DNA from: Corynebacterium vitaeruminis
GTDB lineage: Bacteria; Actinomycetota; Actinomycetes; Mycobacteriales; Mycobacteriaceae
Reading direction: 5' to 3'
DNA: 64,000 bases
Assembly: GCF_001054325.1 (NCBI RefSeq)
Contig: NZ_JVVM01000022.1
Coordinates: 282,262 to 346,261, forward strand
The notes under the pieces are model-generated. The model searched no databases. It was given only the letters and a program-made list of their open reading frames with translations, and was not told where the DNA came from. Position 1 is the first letter of the stretch; every line of letters begins with the position of its first letter. Positions 53,902-63,862 of the stretch are shown here, one piece after another. The translations under genes were made by a program, and so were the position numbers.

Positions 53902-55704
53902 ATGGGATCTACACAAACGCCACAAGCGAACACGCAAGAAAAGAAGTCGGGTGGTTTTCTCAAGAACCTGCCGACCGATCCGTTGATTTTCACAACCGCG
54001 ATGGGTTTCATTGTCCTCTTTGTGGCGGTGACCGTCGTGCTGGGGGATACAGCTCGGGATGCCTACTCAGCCGCTTCCGAGTGGGTTACTTCTAACCTGG
54101 GCTGGCTGTTCATTGGTGGTGTCTCGGCGAGCTTTATCTTCCTCATCGGCTTGTTCGTGTCCCGCTACGGGCGCATTCAGCTTGGCGATGACGACGAAGA
54201 GCCCCAATACACCATCGCCGAGTGGTTCGGCATGCTCTTCGCTGGTGGTACTGGCTCCATGCTGATGTTTTGGGGTGTGGCTGAACCACTCAACCACGCC
54301 TACAACCCGCCGCTCGGTCAAGACCCGATGACCCGCGAGGCCCAGAACACCGCGATGGCATTTACCATCTATCATCTGGGTATTCACATGTGGGTCATCA
54401 TGGCGCTGCCGGGGCTCGCGCTGGGGTACTTCATCTACAAGCGTCATCTCCCGCCGCGCGTCTCCTCCATCTTCGCGCCACTGCTCGGCACCCGCATCTA
54501 CTCATGGCCGGGCAAGCTTATCGACGCCGTCGCCATCATCGGTACTGTCGTCGGTATCGCGGTATCGGTGGGCATGGGTGCGCTGCAGATTAACTCCGGT
54601 GCTGCTCGTGTAATCGGTACCCCGGAAAACTCGACGGTGCAGCTGATTCTGATCGCAATCATCATCGTGATCGCGTCTATCTCCGTGGCTCGTGGTCTAG
54701 ACAAGGGCATTAAGGTGCTGTCCAATGCCAATATTTGGGCCGCCATGGCATTGATGGTCTTCGTGCTGCTGATGGGCCCGACCTTGACGCTGCTGCGCCA
54801 GACCGTCGATACAGCTGGCGTCTACTTGGATACGCTGCCGCGCGTGATGTTCTGGACTGACTCCTACGACGTCAACCCGAATTGGAAGCAGGGTGCCTGG
54901 ACGGTCTTCTACTGGGCTTGGACAATCTGCTGGTCGCCATTTGTGGGCATGTTCATCGCGCGTATTTCCCGTGGCCGTACCGTCCGCCAGTTCATTGCCG
55001 GTGTGATTGCACTGCCGACAATCGTGTCGATTCTGTGGTTCTCCGTCTTTGGCCGTGCCGGTTTTGAGCTGGAAAACGAGCAGCCAGGTATTCTGACTGA
55101 ACCAGTTGTCGAGGGCGGAGACCCGTCGCCGGCACTCTTTATTCTGTTGGAGCAGTACCCGCTGACGACGCTTGTCAGTGTGTTTGCGCTCTTTGTGATC
55201 ATGATTTTCTTCGTCACCTCCATCGACTCGGCTTCGATGGTCATGGACATGATGTCCACCGGTGAGGAGAACAAGGCTCCGACCTTTTACCGCGTGCTGT
55301 GGGGCATCATGATCGGTGCTGTGGCAGCTTCTCTGCTGCTGATTTCTGGTGAAACCGCGCTGGAAGCGTTGCAATCCGCAGTGATTGTCATCGGTGTGCC
55401 GTTCTTCTTCCTCCACTTTGTGATGATGTACTCCTTGGTCAAAGGCATGAGTGATGACCACATGGCTGTGCGCAAGCCGGTCACGCGACAGTGGAGCAAG
55501 ACCGACACTCCGGAGAAACTGGAGGAGAATGAAGCAGCGCCCGCGCCGGGCTACGACGAAGAGGGCAACGAACTCCCGCGCTTTGAATACACCCACGATG
55601 AAGACGGACGTTTGGTTATTCAGTCCGATGTTGTGGTTGAGGGGGAGGTCGAATCTGGCGAAAAGTCGGAATCGGAGGAATCGGAGACCAAGCCCGAGTC
55701 CTAG
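53902..55704 (+). CDS. BCCT-family osmolyte/quaternary-ammonium transporter
   Basis: This 600-residue carrier has about 12 transmembrane helices and a long acidic C-terminal tail (about 525-600). The BCCT signature lies in GAWTVFYWAWTICWSPFVGMFIARISRGRT. The Trp-box position that is the second W of BetP WAWW is Thr here, and the TM3 glycine stretch reads GGTGSMLMFWG instead of GMGIG. Substrate and ion coupling probably differ from BetP. The C-terminal tail is acidic rather than basic, so BetP-like osmosensing is doubtful. Start ATG 53902 has only a weak ribosome site. Confidence 0.9.
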   Translation: MGSTQTPQANTQEKKSGGFLKNLPTDPLIFTTAMGFIVLFVAVTVVLGDTARDAYSAASEWVTSNLGWLFIGGVSASFIFLIGLFVSRYGRIQLGDDDEEPQYTIAEWFGMLFAGGTGSMLMFWGVAEPLNHAYNPPLGQDPMTREAQNTAMAFTIYHLGIHMWVIMALPGLALGYFIYKRHLPPRVSSIFAPLLGTRIYSWPGKLIDAVAIIGTVVGIAVSVGMGALQINSGAARVIGTPENSTVQLILIAIIIVIASISVARGLDKGIKVLSNANIWAAMALMVFVLLMGPTLTLLRQTVDTAGVYLDTLPRVMFWTDSYDVNPNWKQGAWTVFYWAWTICWSPFVGMFIARISRGRTVRQFIAGVIALPTIVSILWFSVFGRAGFELENEQPGILTEPVVEGGDPSPALFILLEQYPLTTLVSVFALFVIMIFFVTSIDSASMVMDMMSTGEENKAPTFYRVLWGIMIGAVAASLLLISGETALEALQSAVIVIGVPFFFLHFVMMYSLVKGMSDDHMAVRKPVTRQWSKTDTPEKLEENEAAPAPGYDEEGNELPRFEYTHDEDGRLVIQSDVVVEGEVESGEKSESEESETKPES

Positions 55705-55744
55705 GTGCGCCCAGTTGTAAATTGTCCGGCACTTGTGGCCACGT

Positions 55745-55793
55745 TATTCACCTATCGATGCACCGGAGCCTGTCCATCAGTGAGTAGCTCATC
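55745..55793 (-). repeat. 49-bp dispersed intergenic repeat, copy 2 (inverted relative to copy 1)
   Basis: The reverse complement matches 35874-35922 at 41 of 49 positions without gaps. Here CCTATCGATG (55751-55760) and CATCGATAGG (55790-55799) form a perfect 10-base inverted repeat. It lies just after the BCCT gene and before the gluABCD terminator. Confidence 0.7.
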
Positions 55794-55820
55794 GATAGGA
55801 GCGAAGGCGAGGCCAACTAC

Positions 55821-55867
55821 GAAAACGCCGCCCACGGAAAACCATTAGAAGGTTCCGTGGGCGGCGT
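55821..55867 (-). terminator. Terminator of the gluABCD operon (15-bp stem)
   Basis: On the minus strand the stem formed by 55853-55867 and 55825-55839 is perfect over 15 bases, with TTTTCG after it. It can also work as a weak + strand terminator for the BCCT gene. Confidence 0.8.
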
Positions 55868-55914
55868 CGCTGTATTCGTCGTAAAGCGAGTGCAGCGTTG
55901 TGCCGTGATCAGCT

Positions 55915-56871
55915 CTACTCGTGGGTGCCTCGAAGGTCCTTGTAGTCTTCATCGTGCCAGTCCACGTTGGCCTGGTCCTTGGTGGTGACACCGACGTCGG
56001 GCTGGTGCGGGACCTTTGCAATGATGTTGCGTCGAGCGCGGCCGGCGCGGAGCTGGCTTTCGATGCGTTCCGCAAGGTTGGCCAGGCCGAAGTTGATGGC
56101 GATGAGAATGATTGCCACGACGACCAGCGATGGAATCATGGCGCCGTAGTACTCGCCGAGCTGGCGGCCAGAGCGGACAACCTCGACGTAGCCAATCATG
56201 TAACCCAGCGCGGAGTCCTTCAGCGCAATGACCATCTGAGAAATAATCGCCGGCAACATGGCGGCGACTGCCTGCGGCAGCAAAATGGTGACCATCGTCT
56301 GGCGGTGGGAGAGACCCAGCGCAATCGCGGCTTCTCGCTGGCCTTTCGGCAGCGACTCGATGCCGGAGCGCAGAGTCTCGCCAATGACGGAGCCGTTGTA
56401 CATGGTCAGACCGAACACAACAGCGGCAAAGCCGAGGTAGTTCGACGGGAACAGCTGCCAGATGGCGAACACCGAGTAGGCGAACAGCATGAGCACCAGT
56501 ACCGGGATGGCGCGGAAGAACTCGACAATCACCGAGCACAGCCAGCGCACCGGCGCGACCGGGCTCAGCCTGCCGACGCCCAGGAGAGCGCCAATAACCA
56601 GTGCCAACACAATAGAGACCACAGCCGCGACAATGGTGCTGACCAGGCCGGGCAGAATGTATGTGGTCCAGGTTGTGGATTCGAGGAAGAACGACCACTT
56701 ATTGGCCTCGAACTGACCCTTGTCGGCCAGCGTCATTCCCATCCACGCCAGGAGCGCAACCGCGATGGCAGCCACAACCCAGGTGAGAATCCGATTGAAG
56801 CGCTGAGCCTTTGGCCCCGGCGCGTCATAAAGAACTGTTGCGCGAGTAGCCATTAGCGCTTCACCGCCCAT
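55915..56871 (-). CDS. gluD: Glutamate ABC transporter permease GluD
   Basis: This 318-residue permease of the HAAT/PAAT type has about six membrane segments and the EAA-like loop [33 protein letters not shown]. The long hydrophilic C-terminal tail (about 45 residues) is typical of GluD. The ATG overlaps the gluC end by 19 bases. It works with GluA, GluB and GluC to import glutamate. Confidence 0.93.
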   Translation of the reverse strand: MGGEALMATRATVLYDAPGPKAQRFNRILTWVVAAIAVALLAWMGMTLADKGQFEANKWSFFLESTTWTTYILPGLVSTIVAAVVSIVLALVIGALLGVGRLSPVAPVRWLCSVIVEFFRAIPVLVLMLFAYSVFAIWQLFPSNYLGFAAVVFGLTMYNGSVIGETLRSGIESLPKGQREAAIALGLSHRQTMVTILLPQAVAAMLPAIISQMVIALKDSALGYMIGYVEVVRSGRQLGEYYGAMIPSLVVVAIILIAINFGLANLAERIESQLRAGRARRNIIAKVPHQPDVGVTTKDQANVDWHDEDYKDLRGTHE

Positions 56872-57539
56872 CGCTTGCCAGCCCAGCCAAAGAACAGGCC
56901 GGTCGGCAGAGTCAGAATAATAAAGCCGACAGCGATGATGCCGAAGATAATCAGGATATCGCTGGCGTAGTTTTCGGTCATGGTCTTCATCAGCAGCGAC
57001 GCTTCAGCCACACCGATTACCGAGGCAATCGTTGTGTTCTTGGTCAGCGCAATCAGGGTGTTGCCAAGCGGCACGATAGCGCCACGGAATGCCTGCGGAA
57101 AGATGATGTAGCGGAAGCTCTGGCCAAAGCTTAGCCCCAGGGAGCGGGCGGCCTCAGCCTGACCGAACGGCACAGTATTAATACCGGCGCGCAGGGACTC
57201 CGCGACAAAGCATGAGGTGTAGGCAACAAAAGCCAGCACCGCGAGGCGGAAGTTCTGCTTGACAATAAAGGAGTCATTCTCCGCAGCCAGCAGCAGCCCC
57301 AAGTTGTAGTAGAGCCCCATCGAGGCCAACAGCACAATCAACGTCAGCGGCGTATTGCGGACGATATTGATGTACCAGGTCGACAGGGTACGCAGGATTC
57401 CCACGGGGCTCACGCGCATAGCGGTGAGAAGCGTGCCAAAAATCAGGGAACCAATTGCCGAGGCAATCGTCAGTTTGATGGTTACCCAGAAAGCCGGAAG
57501 TAGTTCCGGCCCCATTTCACTCCATAGTTCTGGATTCAT
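56853..57539 (-). CDS. gluC: Glutamate ABC transporter permease GluC
   Basis: This 228-residue permease has five hydrophobic segments. It contains [16 protein letters not shown] and the EAA loop [26 protein letters not shown]. It is second membrane subunit of the glutamate importer. ATG 57539, 20 bases after gluB. Confidence 0.93.
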   Translation of the reverse strand: MNPELWSEMGPELLPAFWVTIKLTIASAIGSLIFGTLLTAMRVSPVGILRTLSTWYINIVRNTPLTLIVLLASMGLYYNLGLLLAAENDSFIVKQNFRLAVLAFVAYTSCFVAESLRAGINTVPFGQAEAARSLGLSFGQSFRYIIFPQAFRGAIVPLGNTLIALTKNTTIASVIGVAEASLLMKTMTENYASDILIIFGIIAVGFIILTLPTGLFFGWAGKRWAVKR

Positions 57540-57558
57540 TGTTTGCTCGCACCCCTTC

Positions 57559-58500
57559 CTACTTCTTCTCTACGAACGACAAATCACCGATTGCCGGCTT
57601 GTCATCGAGCTCGAACTTGTCGCCCAAATGCTTCTTGACAATCTTCTGAAATTCACCGGTGTCGTACAGCGACTCCAGCGCCTCATTGATGGCCTCACGG
57701 CTGGCATCATCGCCCTTGGGTAGACCGATGCCGTAGTACTCGTTGGTCCAGTAGGAACTATCCGGGTTACGCAGCTCGACCACGCGGAAGTCATCGCCGA
57801 AGCGTTTCTTGTAGCGCTGGGCGAAGCCCGCGAGAATAGTCGCATCGGTGGTCAGGGCATCGACGACGCCCTGCTTCACACCTTCGGCGCATGCGGCGTA
57901 GGTATCGAACTCCTGCAGCTGCACCTCCGGCAGAGCGTCCTTGACCTTCTGCGCTGGGGTGGAACCGGAAACAGAACACAGGCGAGTGCCCGGGGCGACG
58001 TCGTCAAGCCCCTGGATGCCCTCGGAACCGCGCACCAACAGTGCCTGGTGCGTGACCAGGTACGGGCCGGCGAAGTCGACGGCAGCCAGGCGGCCAGCGT
58101 TGATGGAGTAGGTGGCGGCGATCATGTTGACCTCGCCGTTGTTGATTAGCGTCTCGCGCTGAGCGGACGGGGTCTCGCGCCACTCCATCTCGGGCACATC
58201 CCAACCGTTCTTGTTGGCGATGTACTCGATGACGTAGCGGGAGACATCAGTATCGACGCCCGCGAACTCGCGATCCGGGGTGCGCTCACCGAGACCCGGC
58301 TGGTCATACTTCGTACCCAGCGTCACGTGTCCGGCCTCGATATCGGCCAGCAGGTTTCGGGGTCCGCCGCTACCGCAGGCCGCGAGGCTCATTGTCGTGG
58401 CAACAGCTACAACAGCCGCCGCAACTCGCTTGCCGACGACACCTCGGCGGCCCCGGTTGCGACTGCGCCCCCGGCCTCCTCGTAAGAGTGAAAACTTCAT
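57559..58500 (-). CDS. gluB: Glutamate-binding lipoprotein GluB
   Basis: This 313-residue family 3 solute-binding protein has a very Arg-rich n-region, hydrophobic core and lipobox LAAC (Cys near residue 42). The binding fold runs VTLGTKYDQPGLGER through YYGIGLPKGDD. It captures glutamate outside the membrane for GluCD. The start at ATG 58500 gives a long basic signal n-region. Confidence 0.93.
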   Translation of the reverse strand: MKFSLLRGGRGRSRNRGRRGVVGKRVAAAVVAVATTMSLAACGSGGPRNLLADIEAGHVTLGTKYDQPGLGERTPDREFAGVDTDVSRYVIEYIANKNGWDVPEMEWRETPSAQRETLINNGEVNMIAATYSINAGRLAAVDFAGPYLVTHQALLVRGSEGIQGLDDVAPGTRLCSVSGSTPAQKVKDALPEVQLQEFDTYAACAEGVKQGVVDALTTDATILAGFAQRYKKRFGDDFRVVELRNPDSSYWTNEYYGIGLPKGDDASREAINEALESLYDTGEFQKIVKKHLGDKFELDDKPAIGDLSFVEKK

Positions 58501-58515
58501 AGTGACCAGCCCTGC

Positions 58516-59271
<756 letters not shown>

Positions 59272-59278
59272 GGGGGAA

Positions 59279-59307
59279 AGTATAGGTGACTCACCGCACA
59301 TAACTGT
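59279..59307 (-). promoter_or_regulatory. Promoter of gluABCD, leaderless type
   Basis: On the minus strand ACAGTT (59307-59302), a 17-base spacer and TATACT (59284-59279) end 7 bases before ATG 59271. No ribosome site separates them, so the mRNA probably begins at or next to the ATG. Confidence 0.55.
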
Positions 59308-59378
59308 TATCGGTGTTCCTTTTCAGACAGCCGTCCGTGATTGTGGTTTATGTCCCGTGATAGCGGTTTGTTGGCTGA

Positions 59379-60665
59379 TTAGTTCTGAATAGTTACGTGA
59401 TGGCGCTGCGCAACAGGCTTGCGGCCATGTACGAACCAGTAGAAAACGGCAGCGAGAACCACCACAGCCGCCAGGCCCGCGTACATCTTGTCGAAGCCCA
59501 CTGCGGTGGCGACCGAACCCAACACGATTGGGCCGAGGCCGATGCCCGCGTCGACAAGCAACAGCAGCGTCGAGATGCCGGTGCCGAGCTTGTGTGCCGG
59601 GGCCAGGTGTACAGAGATCGTCTGGCAGGCCGGCATCAGAGTGCCGTAGCCCAGGCCGCAGAGCGCACCGGCGACAATGACGTGCCAGTCAGCGCTAGCG
59701 AAAGATAGAACCAGCAACGAGATAGTGAAGCACACCAGGCCAATCGCAATTACTGGGTTGTCGCCACGGCGATCCTGCAGACGTCCCAGCGAGAAACGCG
59801 CCGCCATCATCGCCACCGCATAGGCGATGAAGAAGAAGCTGGCGCCCTTAGTCAGGCCGCCCAGCTGCGAATATCGGTTCAGGAACGTAATCACGCCCGC
59901 GTACGCCAAGCCAATGAGCAGCATGAACAGGCCAATCGGAACGACGCTCGGTGTCATGATGTCATCGAAGGAAAACGCGCGCTTCGTCTCGCTTGCCGAC
60001 GAATCCTCGGTGGCCTCGGCCTTGTCTGCCACGGTGGTGGGCTCGGTGTGTTGTGGGAGGACTAGCGCCAGCACCAGACCTACAACGGACAGGCCGAGGG
60101 CGGTGGCGAAGAGGACGCTGTAGCCGACCGAGCCAATGAGAGCCAGGCCAAGAGCTGGACCAATGGCCGTGGCCAGAGTGGTGCCGAGTGAGATGTAGCC
60201 GGTGCCCTCTGCACGTCGCGAAGCGGGAATGGCGGTCTGGGCGGCGGCCATCACGGCGGTGGAGGCGAAAGCGTAGGTCAGGCCGTGGATGATGCGGATC
60301 GTAATTAAGATCGGCAGGGAAGCGGCCCAAATATAGGCGGCGCAGGCTGCAACGATGACAGTGAGCGAGCCGAGCATGATTTTGCGACCACCGAAGGTGT
60401 CCACCAAGTAGCCCGAGAAGAGACGAGCGATGGTGGCACCGACAACGAAAGAACTGGCGGCGAAGCCACCGGCGGCGTCGGAGGCGGAGAAGCGCTGGAC
60501 GGCGTAGAGCGCCATGACCGTGATTGAAAGGTAGAACACCAGGTACATGCTGAAGTTAATCAGCCAGCTGATTATGAAGGCGGGGGAGAAGAGCTTGTCT
60601 TGTCCGCGCTGCTCGTCCTGCTCGTTCTGTTTGTGCCTGGTCTGTGTGGTCGTATGCGTTGTCAT
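59379..60665 (-). CDS. MFS transporter
   Basis: This 428-residue 12-helix major facilitator carrier has the A-like loop GYLVDTFGGRKIMLGS between helices 2 and 3 and a basic loop RFSLGRLQDRRGDNP in the second half. It is a putative drug or metabolite exporter, and the substrate is unknown. ATG 60665 is preferred over TTG 60701. Divergent from a MarR regulator whose likely operator overlaps its promoter. Confidence 0.88.
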   Translation of the reverse strand: MTTHTTTQTRHKQNEQDEQRGQDKLFSPAFIISWLINFSMYLVFYLSITVMALYAVQRFSASDAAGGFAASSFVVGATIARLFSGYLVDTFGGRKIMLGSLTVIVAACAAYIWAASLPILITIRIIHGLTYAFASTAVMAAAQTAIPASRRAEGTGYISLGTTLATAIGPALGLALIGSVGYSVLFATALGLSVVGLVLALVLPQHTEPTTVADKAEATEDSSASETKRAFSFDDIMTPSVVPIGLFMLLIGLAYAGVITFLNRYSQLGGLTKGASFFFIAYAVAMMAARFSLGRLQDRRGDNPVIAIGLVCFTISLLVLSFASADWHVIVAGALCGLGYGTLMPACQTISVHLAPAHKLGTGISTLLLLVDAGIGLGPIVLGSVATAVGFDKMYAGLAAVVVLAAVFYWFVHGRKPVAQRHHVTIQN

Positions 60666-60772
60666 GCTGAAAGTACGGTCTCTTTTCTCGTTTGAAAACA
60701 ATCGTGGAATTAGTGCTGTGGCAAAACTGCTTTCCGGTATTTGTATCGTGCAAAAATGCAGTTAGGAGTCGA

Positions 60773-60802
60773 ATTATAACAATTTGTTTGTATGATGCAA
60801 AC
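60773..60802 (-). promoter_or_regulatory. MFS promoter with overlapping inverted repeat (candidate MarR operator)
   Basis: On the minus strand TTTGCA (60801-60796), a 17-base spacer and a consensus TATAAT (60778-60773) form a strong promoter. GTTTG-N7-CAAAC (60786-60802) overlaps the -35 and spacer, so a bound repressor would block polymerase. The divergent MarR-like gene is the obvious candidate. Confidence 0.7.
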
Positions 60803-60925
60803 GCATTCCCGTGGGATTAACTCTGTCCGCGGCACGCTAGAATAGGTGAGGAATTAAGCAAACAGATACATCTCGCAGACCCACTAACGGGCCGAAATAA
60901 GGCGACATAAGGACTGACTGCCACC

Positions 60926-61375
60926 GTGCGAAACGACGACCTGGCCGCGCTCGTTTACGAGAACATGCTGCTGTCCCGGGTGAGTTCCAGCGGCTACCGA
61001 CCACACCGCAAGGACATCCTGTTAGATCGCTCCGCCGCGGCACTGCTAGCGCGACTGGAAGCGCAGCCGGATATGACAGTCGCGGAGCTCTCCGATGCAC
61101 TGGGGTTGGACATTTCTACAGTGCACCGCCAACTGGCCGCCGCTATGCGCCAGGGGTATATCGCGAAGAGGTCTGCGCCGTCGTCAAGCGCCAAAGTGCA
61201 TAGCGCAACTGATAAGGGATTGGAGTTGTTGCACCGGGAGATTGAGGCGCGTAAGAAAACCGTCGATGACATTACGCATGACTGGGAGGACTCGGAGCTC
61301 GTGGAGTTCGTGCGATTGATGCGCAAATTCAACGAAGGCGTGGAAGAAATGCGTGGTCATCCATGGCCTAGATAA
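60926..61375 (+). CDS. MarR-family transcriptional regulator
   Basis: This 149-residue winged-helix protein has the recognition region TVAELSDALGLDISTVHRQLAAAMRQGYI and wing SSSAKVHSATDKG. A C-terminal dimerisation helix follows. It probably represses the divergent MFS gene. GTG 60926 start. Confidence 0.88.
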   Translation: MRNDDLAALVYENMLLSRVSSSGYRPHRKDILLDRSAAALLARLEAQPDMTVAELSDALGLDISTVHRQLAAAMRQGYIAKRSAPSSSAKVHSATDKGLELLHREIEARKKTVDDITHDWEDSELVEFVRLMRKFNEGVEEMRGHPWPR

Positions 61376-61412
61376 CCGCGGATGCAATGGTCATGGAATA
61401 CTTGAGGGCGTG

Positions 61413-62840
61413 GCTGAGAAAAAGAAGATTGCAAACGTCCTTGCTAACCGATACGCCTCTGCGACTCTGGCGGAGTTGTGGAGCCCTGAGTACAAGATCA
61501 TCCTCGAGCGCAAGCTCTGGATCGCAGTTCTGAAGGCTCAGGTCGCCCGCGGAATTGAGGTTCCGGACGGCACTGTCGAGGCGTATGAGAAGGTCATCGA
61601 CCAGGTTGATCTCGACTCCATTGCCGCCCGTGAGCGTATTACTCGCCACGATGTGAAGGCCCGCATTGAAGAGTTCTGTGAACTGGCTGGCACCGAGCAC
61701 ATTCACAAGGGAATGACCTCGCGTGACCTGACCGAAAACGTCGAGCAGCTGCAGGTTCTGCAGTCGCTGAAGGTCGTGCGTGACAAGGCCGTTGCCGTTG
61801 CCGCCCGCACTGCCGAGAAGGCCTCCGAGTACCAGTCGCTGGTCATGGCGGGTCGTTCCCACAACGTCGCCGCGCAGGCAACGACTCTGGGCAAGCGCTT
61901 CGCCTCCGCTGCGGACGAGATGCTGCTGGGTATCGAGCGCGTAGAAGACCTGATCTCCCGCTACCCGCTGCGCGGCATCAAGGGCCCGATGGGCACCGCC
62001 CAGGACATGCTGGATCTGCTTGACGGTGACGAGTCCGCGCTGGCCTCCCTGGAAAACGAAATCGCTGAAGGCCTCGGCTTCGACCGCGTCTTTGACTCCG
62101 TCGGTCAGGTTTACCCGCGCACCCTCGACTTCGACGCTCTGTCCGCGCTGGTCGAGCTCGGTGCAGGGCCGGCATCGCTGGCCACCACCATCCGCCTGAT
62201 GGCCGGTAATGAGACCGTCACCGAGGGCTTCAAGGAAGGCCAAGTTGGCTCTTCCGCCATGCCGCACAAGATGAATGCCCGCTCCTGTGAGCGCGTCCAC
62301 GGTTTCCAGGTCATCCTGCGCGGCTACATGACCATGCTCTCCGAATACGCCGGTACTCAGTGGAACGAAGGCGACGTTTCCTGCTCCGTGGTCCGCCGCG
62401 TTGCACTGCCGGATGCATTCTTCGCCATGGACGGCATGTTCGAAACCTTCCTCACCGTCCTGTCCGAGTTCGGTGCATTCCCGGCCATGATTGACCGTGA
62501 GCTGGAGCGCTACCTGCCGTTCCTCGCCTCCACCAAGATCCTCATGGCAGCCGTCCGCGCTGGTATGGGCCGCGAGGAAGCCCACGAGATCATCAAGGAG
62601 CACGCCGTCGCCACCGCACTGGATATGCGCGAAAAGGGCGCCGAGCAGAATCTCACTGAACGTCTCGCTACAGATGAGCGTTTCCCGCTGGATGCCGCAG
62701 GGCTTGCCGACGCTCTGGCAGACCGCCACGCTTTCATCGGTGCCGCAGAATCGCAGGTTGACCGCGTAGTTGCACGTGTGCAGGCTGTCGTGGACAAGTA
62801 CCCAGAGGCCGCGGCCTACAAGCCAGGCGAGATTCTGTAG
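61413..62840 (+). CDS. purB: Adenylosuccinate lyase
   Basis: This 475-residue purine enzyme has two reactions, SAICAR to AICAR and adenylosuccinate to AMP. The fumarase/lyase signature GSSAMPHKMNARSCER and the catalytic His region GRSHNVAAQATTLGKR are visible, as is HKGMTSRDLTEN. GTG 61413 (AEKKKIANVLANRYAS) is chosen because the length then matches actinobacterial PurB and the ATG at 61353 would overlap the MarR gene. The GAGG before GTG is very close. Confidence 0.93.
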   Translation, partial: AEKKKIANVLANRYASATLAELWSPEYKIILERKLWIAVLKAQVARGIEVPDGTVEAYEKVIDQVDLDSIAARERITRHDVKARIEEFCELAGTEHIHKGMTSRDLTENVEQLQVLQSLKVVRDKAVAVAARTAEKASEYQSLVMAGRSHNVAAQATTLGKRFASAADEMLLGIERVEDLISRYPLRGIKGPMGTAQDMLDLLDGDESALASLENEIAEGLGFDRVFDSVGQVYPRTLDFDALSALVELGAGPASLATTIRLMAGNETVTEGFKEGQVGSSAMPHKMNARSCERVHGFQVILRGYMTMLSEYAGTQWNEGDVSCSVVRRVALPDAFFAMDGMFETFLTVLSEFGAFPAMIDRELERYLPFLASTKILMAAVRAGMGREEAHEIIKEHAVATALDMREKGAEQNLTERLATDERFPLDAAGLADALADRHAFIGAAESQVDRVVARVQAVVDKYPEAAAYKPGEIL

Positions 62841-62932
62841 CTTCCTTTGTTGGCGAAACCACCAGTGAACAGCCGAGGTCCTCGGTACGATGAGCGGTAA
62901 GTATCGAAACCTCTACGCGAAAGGTACCCGAC

Positions 62933-63862
62933 GTGACATCGGCTGTTAGGACTTCGCTTTCCCGCCCAGGTGCCACATTGAATGTGCTGCGCTGGGTTCC
63001 AGAAAATGACAAGGGCGCACCGATTACTCCTAAGGGAGTGGTGCAAATTGTCCACGGCATGGTCGAGTACGCCAACCGCTACGCCAAATTCGCCGAGTAC
63101 CTCGTGTCCCAAGGCTATGCCGTCGTCGCGCACGACCATCGCGGCCACGGTATGACCAAGACGGATGCTGGGATCCCGGGCTTCTTCGCTGACTACGGTG
63201 GGTGGAACCTAATTCTCGAAGACCTACACGCGGTTCGCCAGTATGTTGATGCGGAATTCCCAGGCAGCAAGCACTATATTCTCGGCCATTCCATGGGGTC
63301 ACTTCTGACCCGTAACTACATCGCCAAGTACGGCGAGGGGCTTGCCGGTGTCATTATCATGGGCACCGTGCCGTGGCCAGGGGCTAAGGGCGACGCCGGA
63401 ATGAAAGTTGCAAACCTGCTGGCTAAGGTTCGTCCTACCGCGCCCGGCAAGCTACTCAATGCTCTCAGCTTTGCTGACTTCAACAAGGGCTTTGAGCGCC
63501 GCACTAAATTTGATTGGCTCACCCGCGACAGCAGGGTCGTCGACGCTTACATTGCGGACGACAAGTGTGGCTTCGTTCCCACCAATGCCTTTTTCCGCGA
63601 CCTTCTCATCGGTACGCACTACGCAAACTCGCCTGATGCCTATGAGAAAGCACCCGATGATCTGCCGCTTTTCGTGGTTTCCGGGGCAGTTGACCCGGCG
63701 GGTGGTGCTGCCTGTGTGACCGAGGTCGTGGGCAAGTATGTGAATGCGGGCAAGAAGGATGTGCGCTTCAAGGTCTACCCGGACGGCCGTCATGAGATTC
63801 TCAACGAGTTGAATAAGGAAGAGGTCTACGCCGACATTTTGGCGTGGCTGGAGTCTCACTAA
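62933..63862 (+). CDS. Monoacylglycerol lipase-like alpha/beta hydrolase (serine aminopeptidase S33 family)
   Basis: This 309-residue cytoplasmic hydrolase has oxyanion motif VQIVHGMVEYANRY, VAHDHRGHG, the nucleophile elbow LGHSMGS, and acid/His near SGAVDPAGG and YPDGRHEILNE. This set is typical of monoglyceride lipase/lysophospholipase PldB-type enzymes. GTG 62933 is the likely start, 92 bases after purB. The substrate is not proven. Confidence 0.88.
   Translation: MTSAVRTSLSRPGATLNVLRWVPENDKGAPITPKGVVQIVHGMVEYANRYAKFAEYLVSQGYAVVAHDHRGHGMTKTDAGIPGFFADYGGWNLILEDLHAVRQYVDAEFPGSKHYILGHSMGSLLTRNYIAKYGEGLAGVIIMGTVPWPGAKGDAGMKVANLLAKVRPTAPGKLLNALSFADFNKGFERRTKFDWLTRDSRVVDAYIADDKCGFVPTNAFFRDLLIGTHYANSPDAYEKAPDDLPLFVVSGAVDPAGGAACVTEVVGKYVNAGKKDVRFKVYPDGRHEILNELNKEEVYADILAWLESH

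Noticed and set aside
61368..62729. 453-residue frame antisense to purB
   Set aside because: Shadow frame of purB; no domain or start signal.
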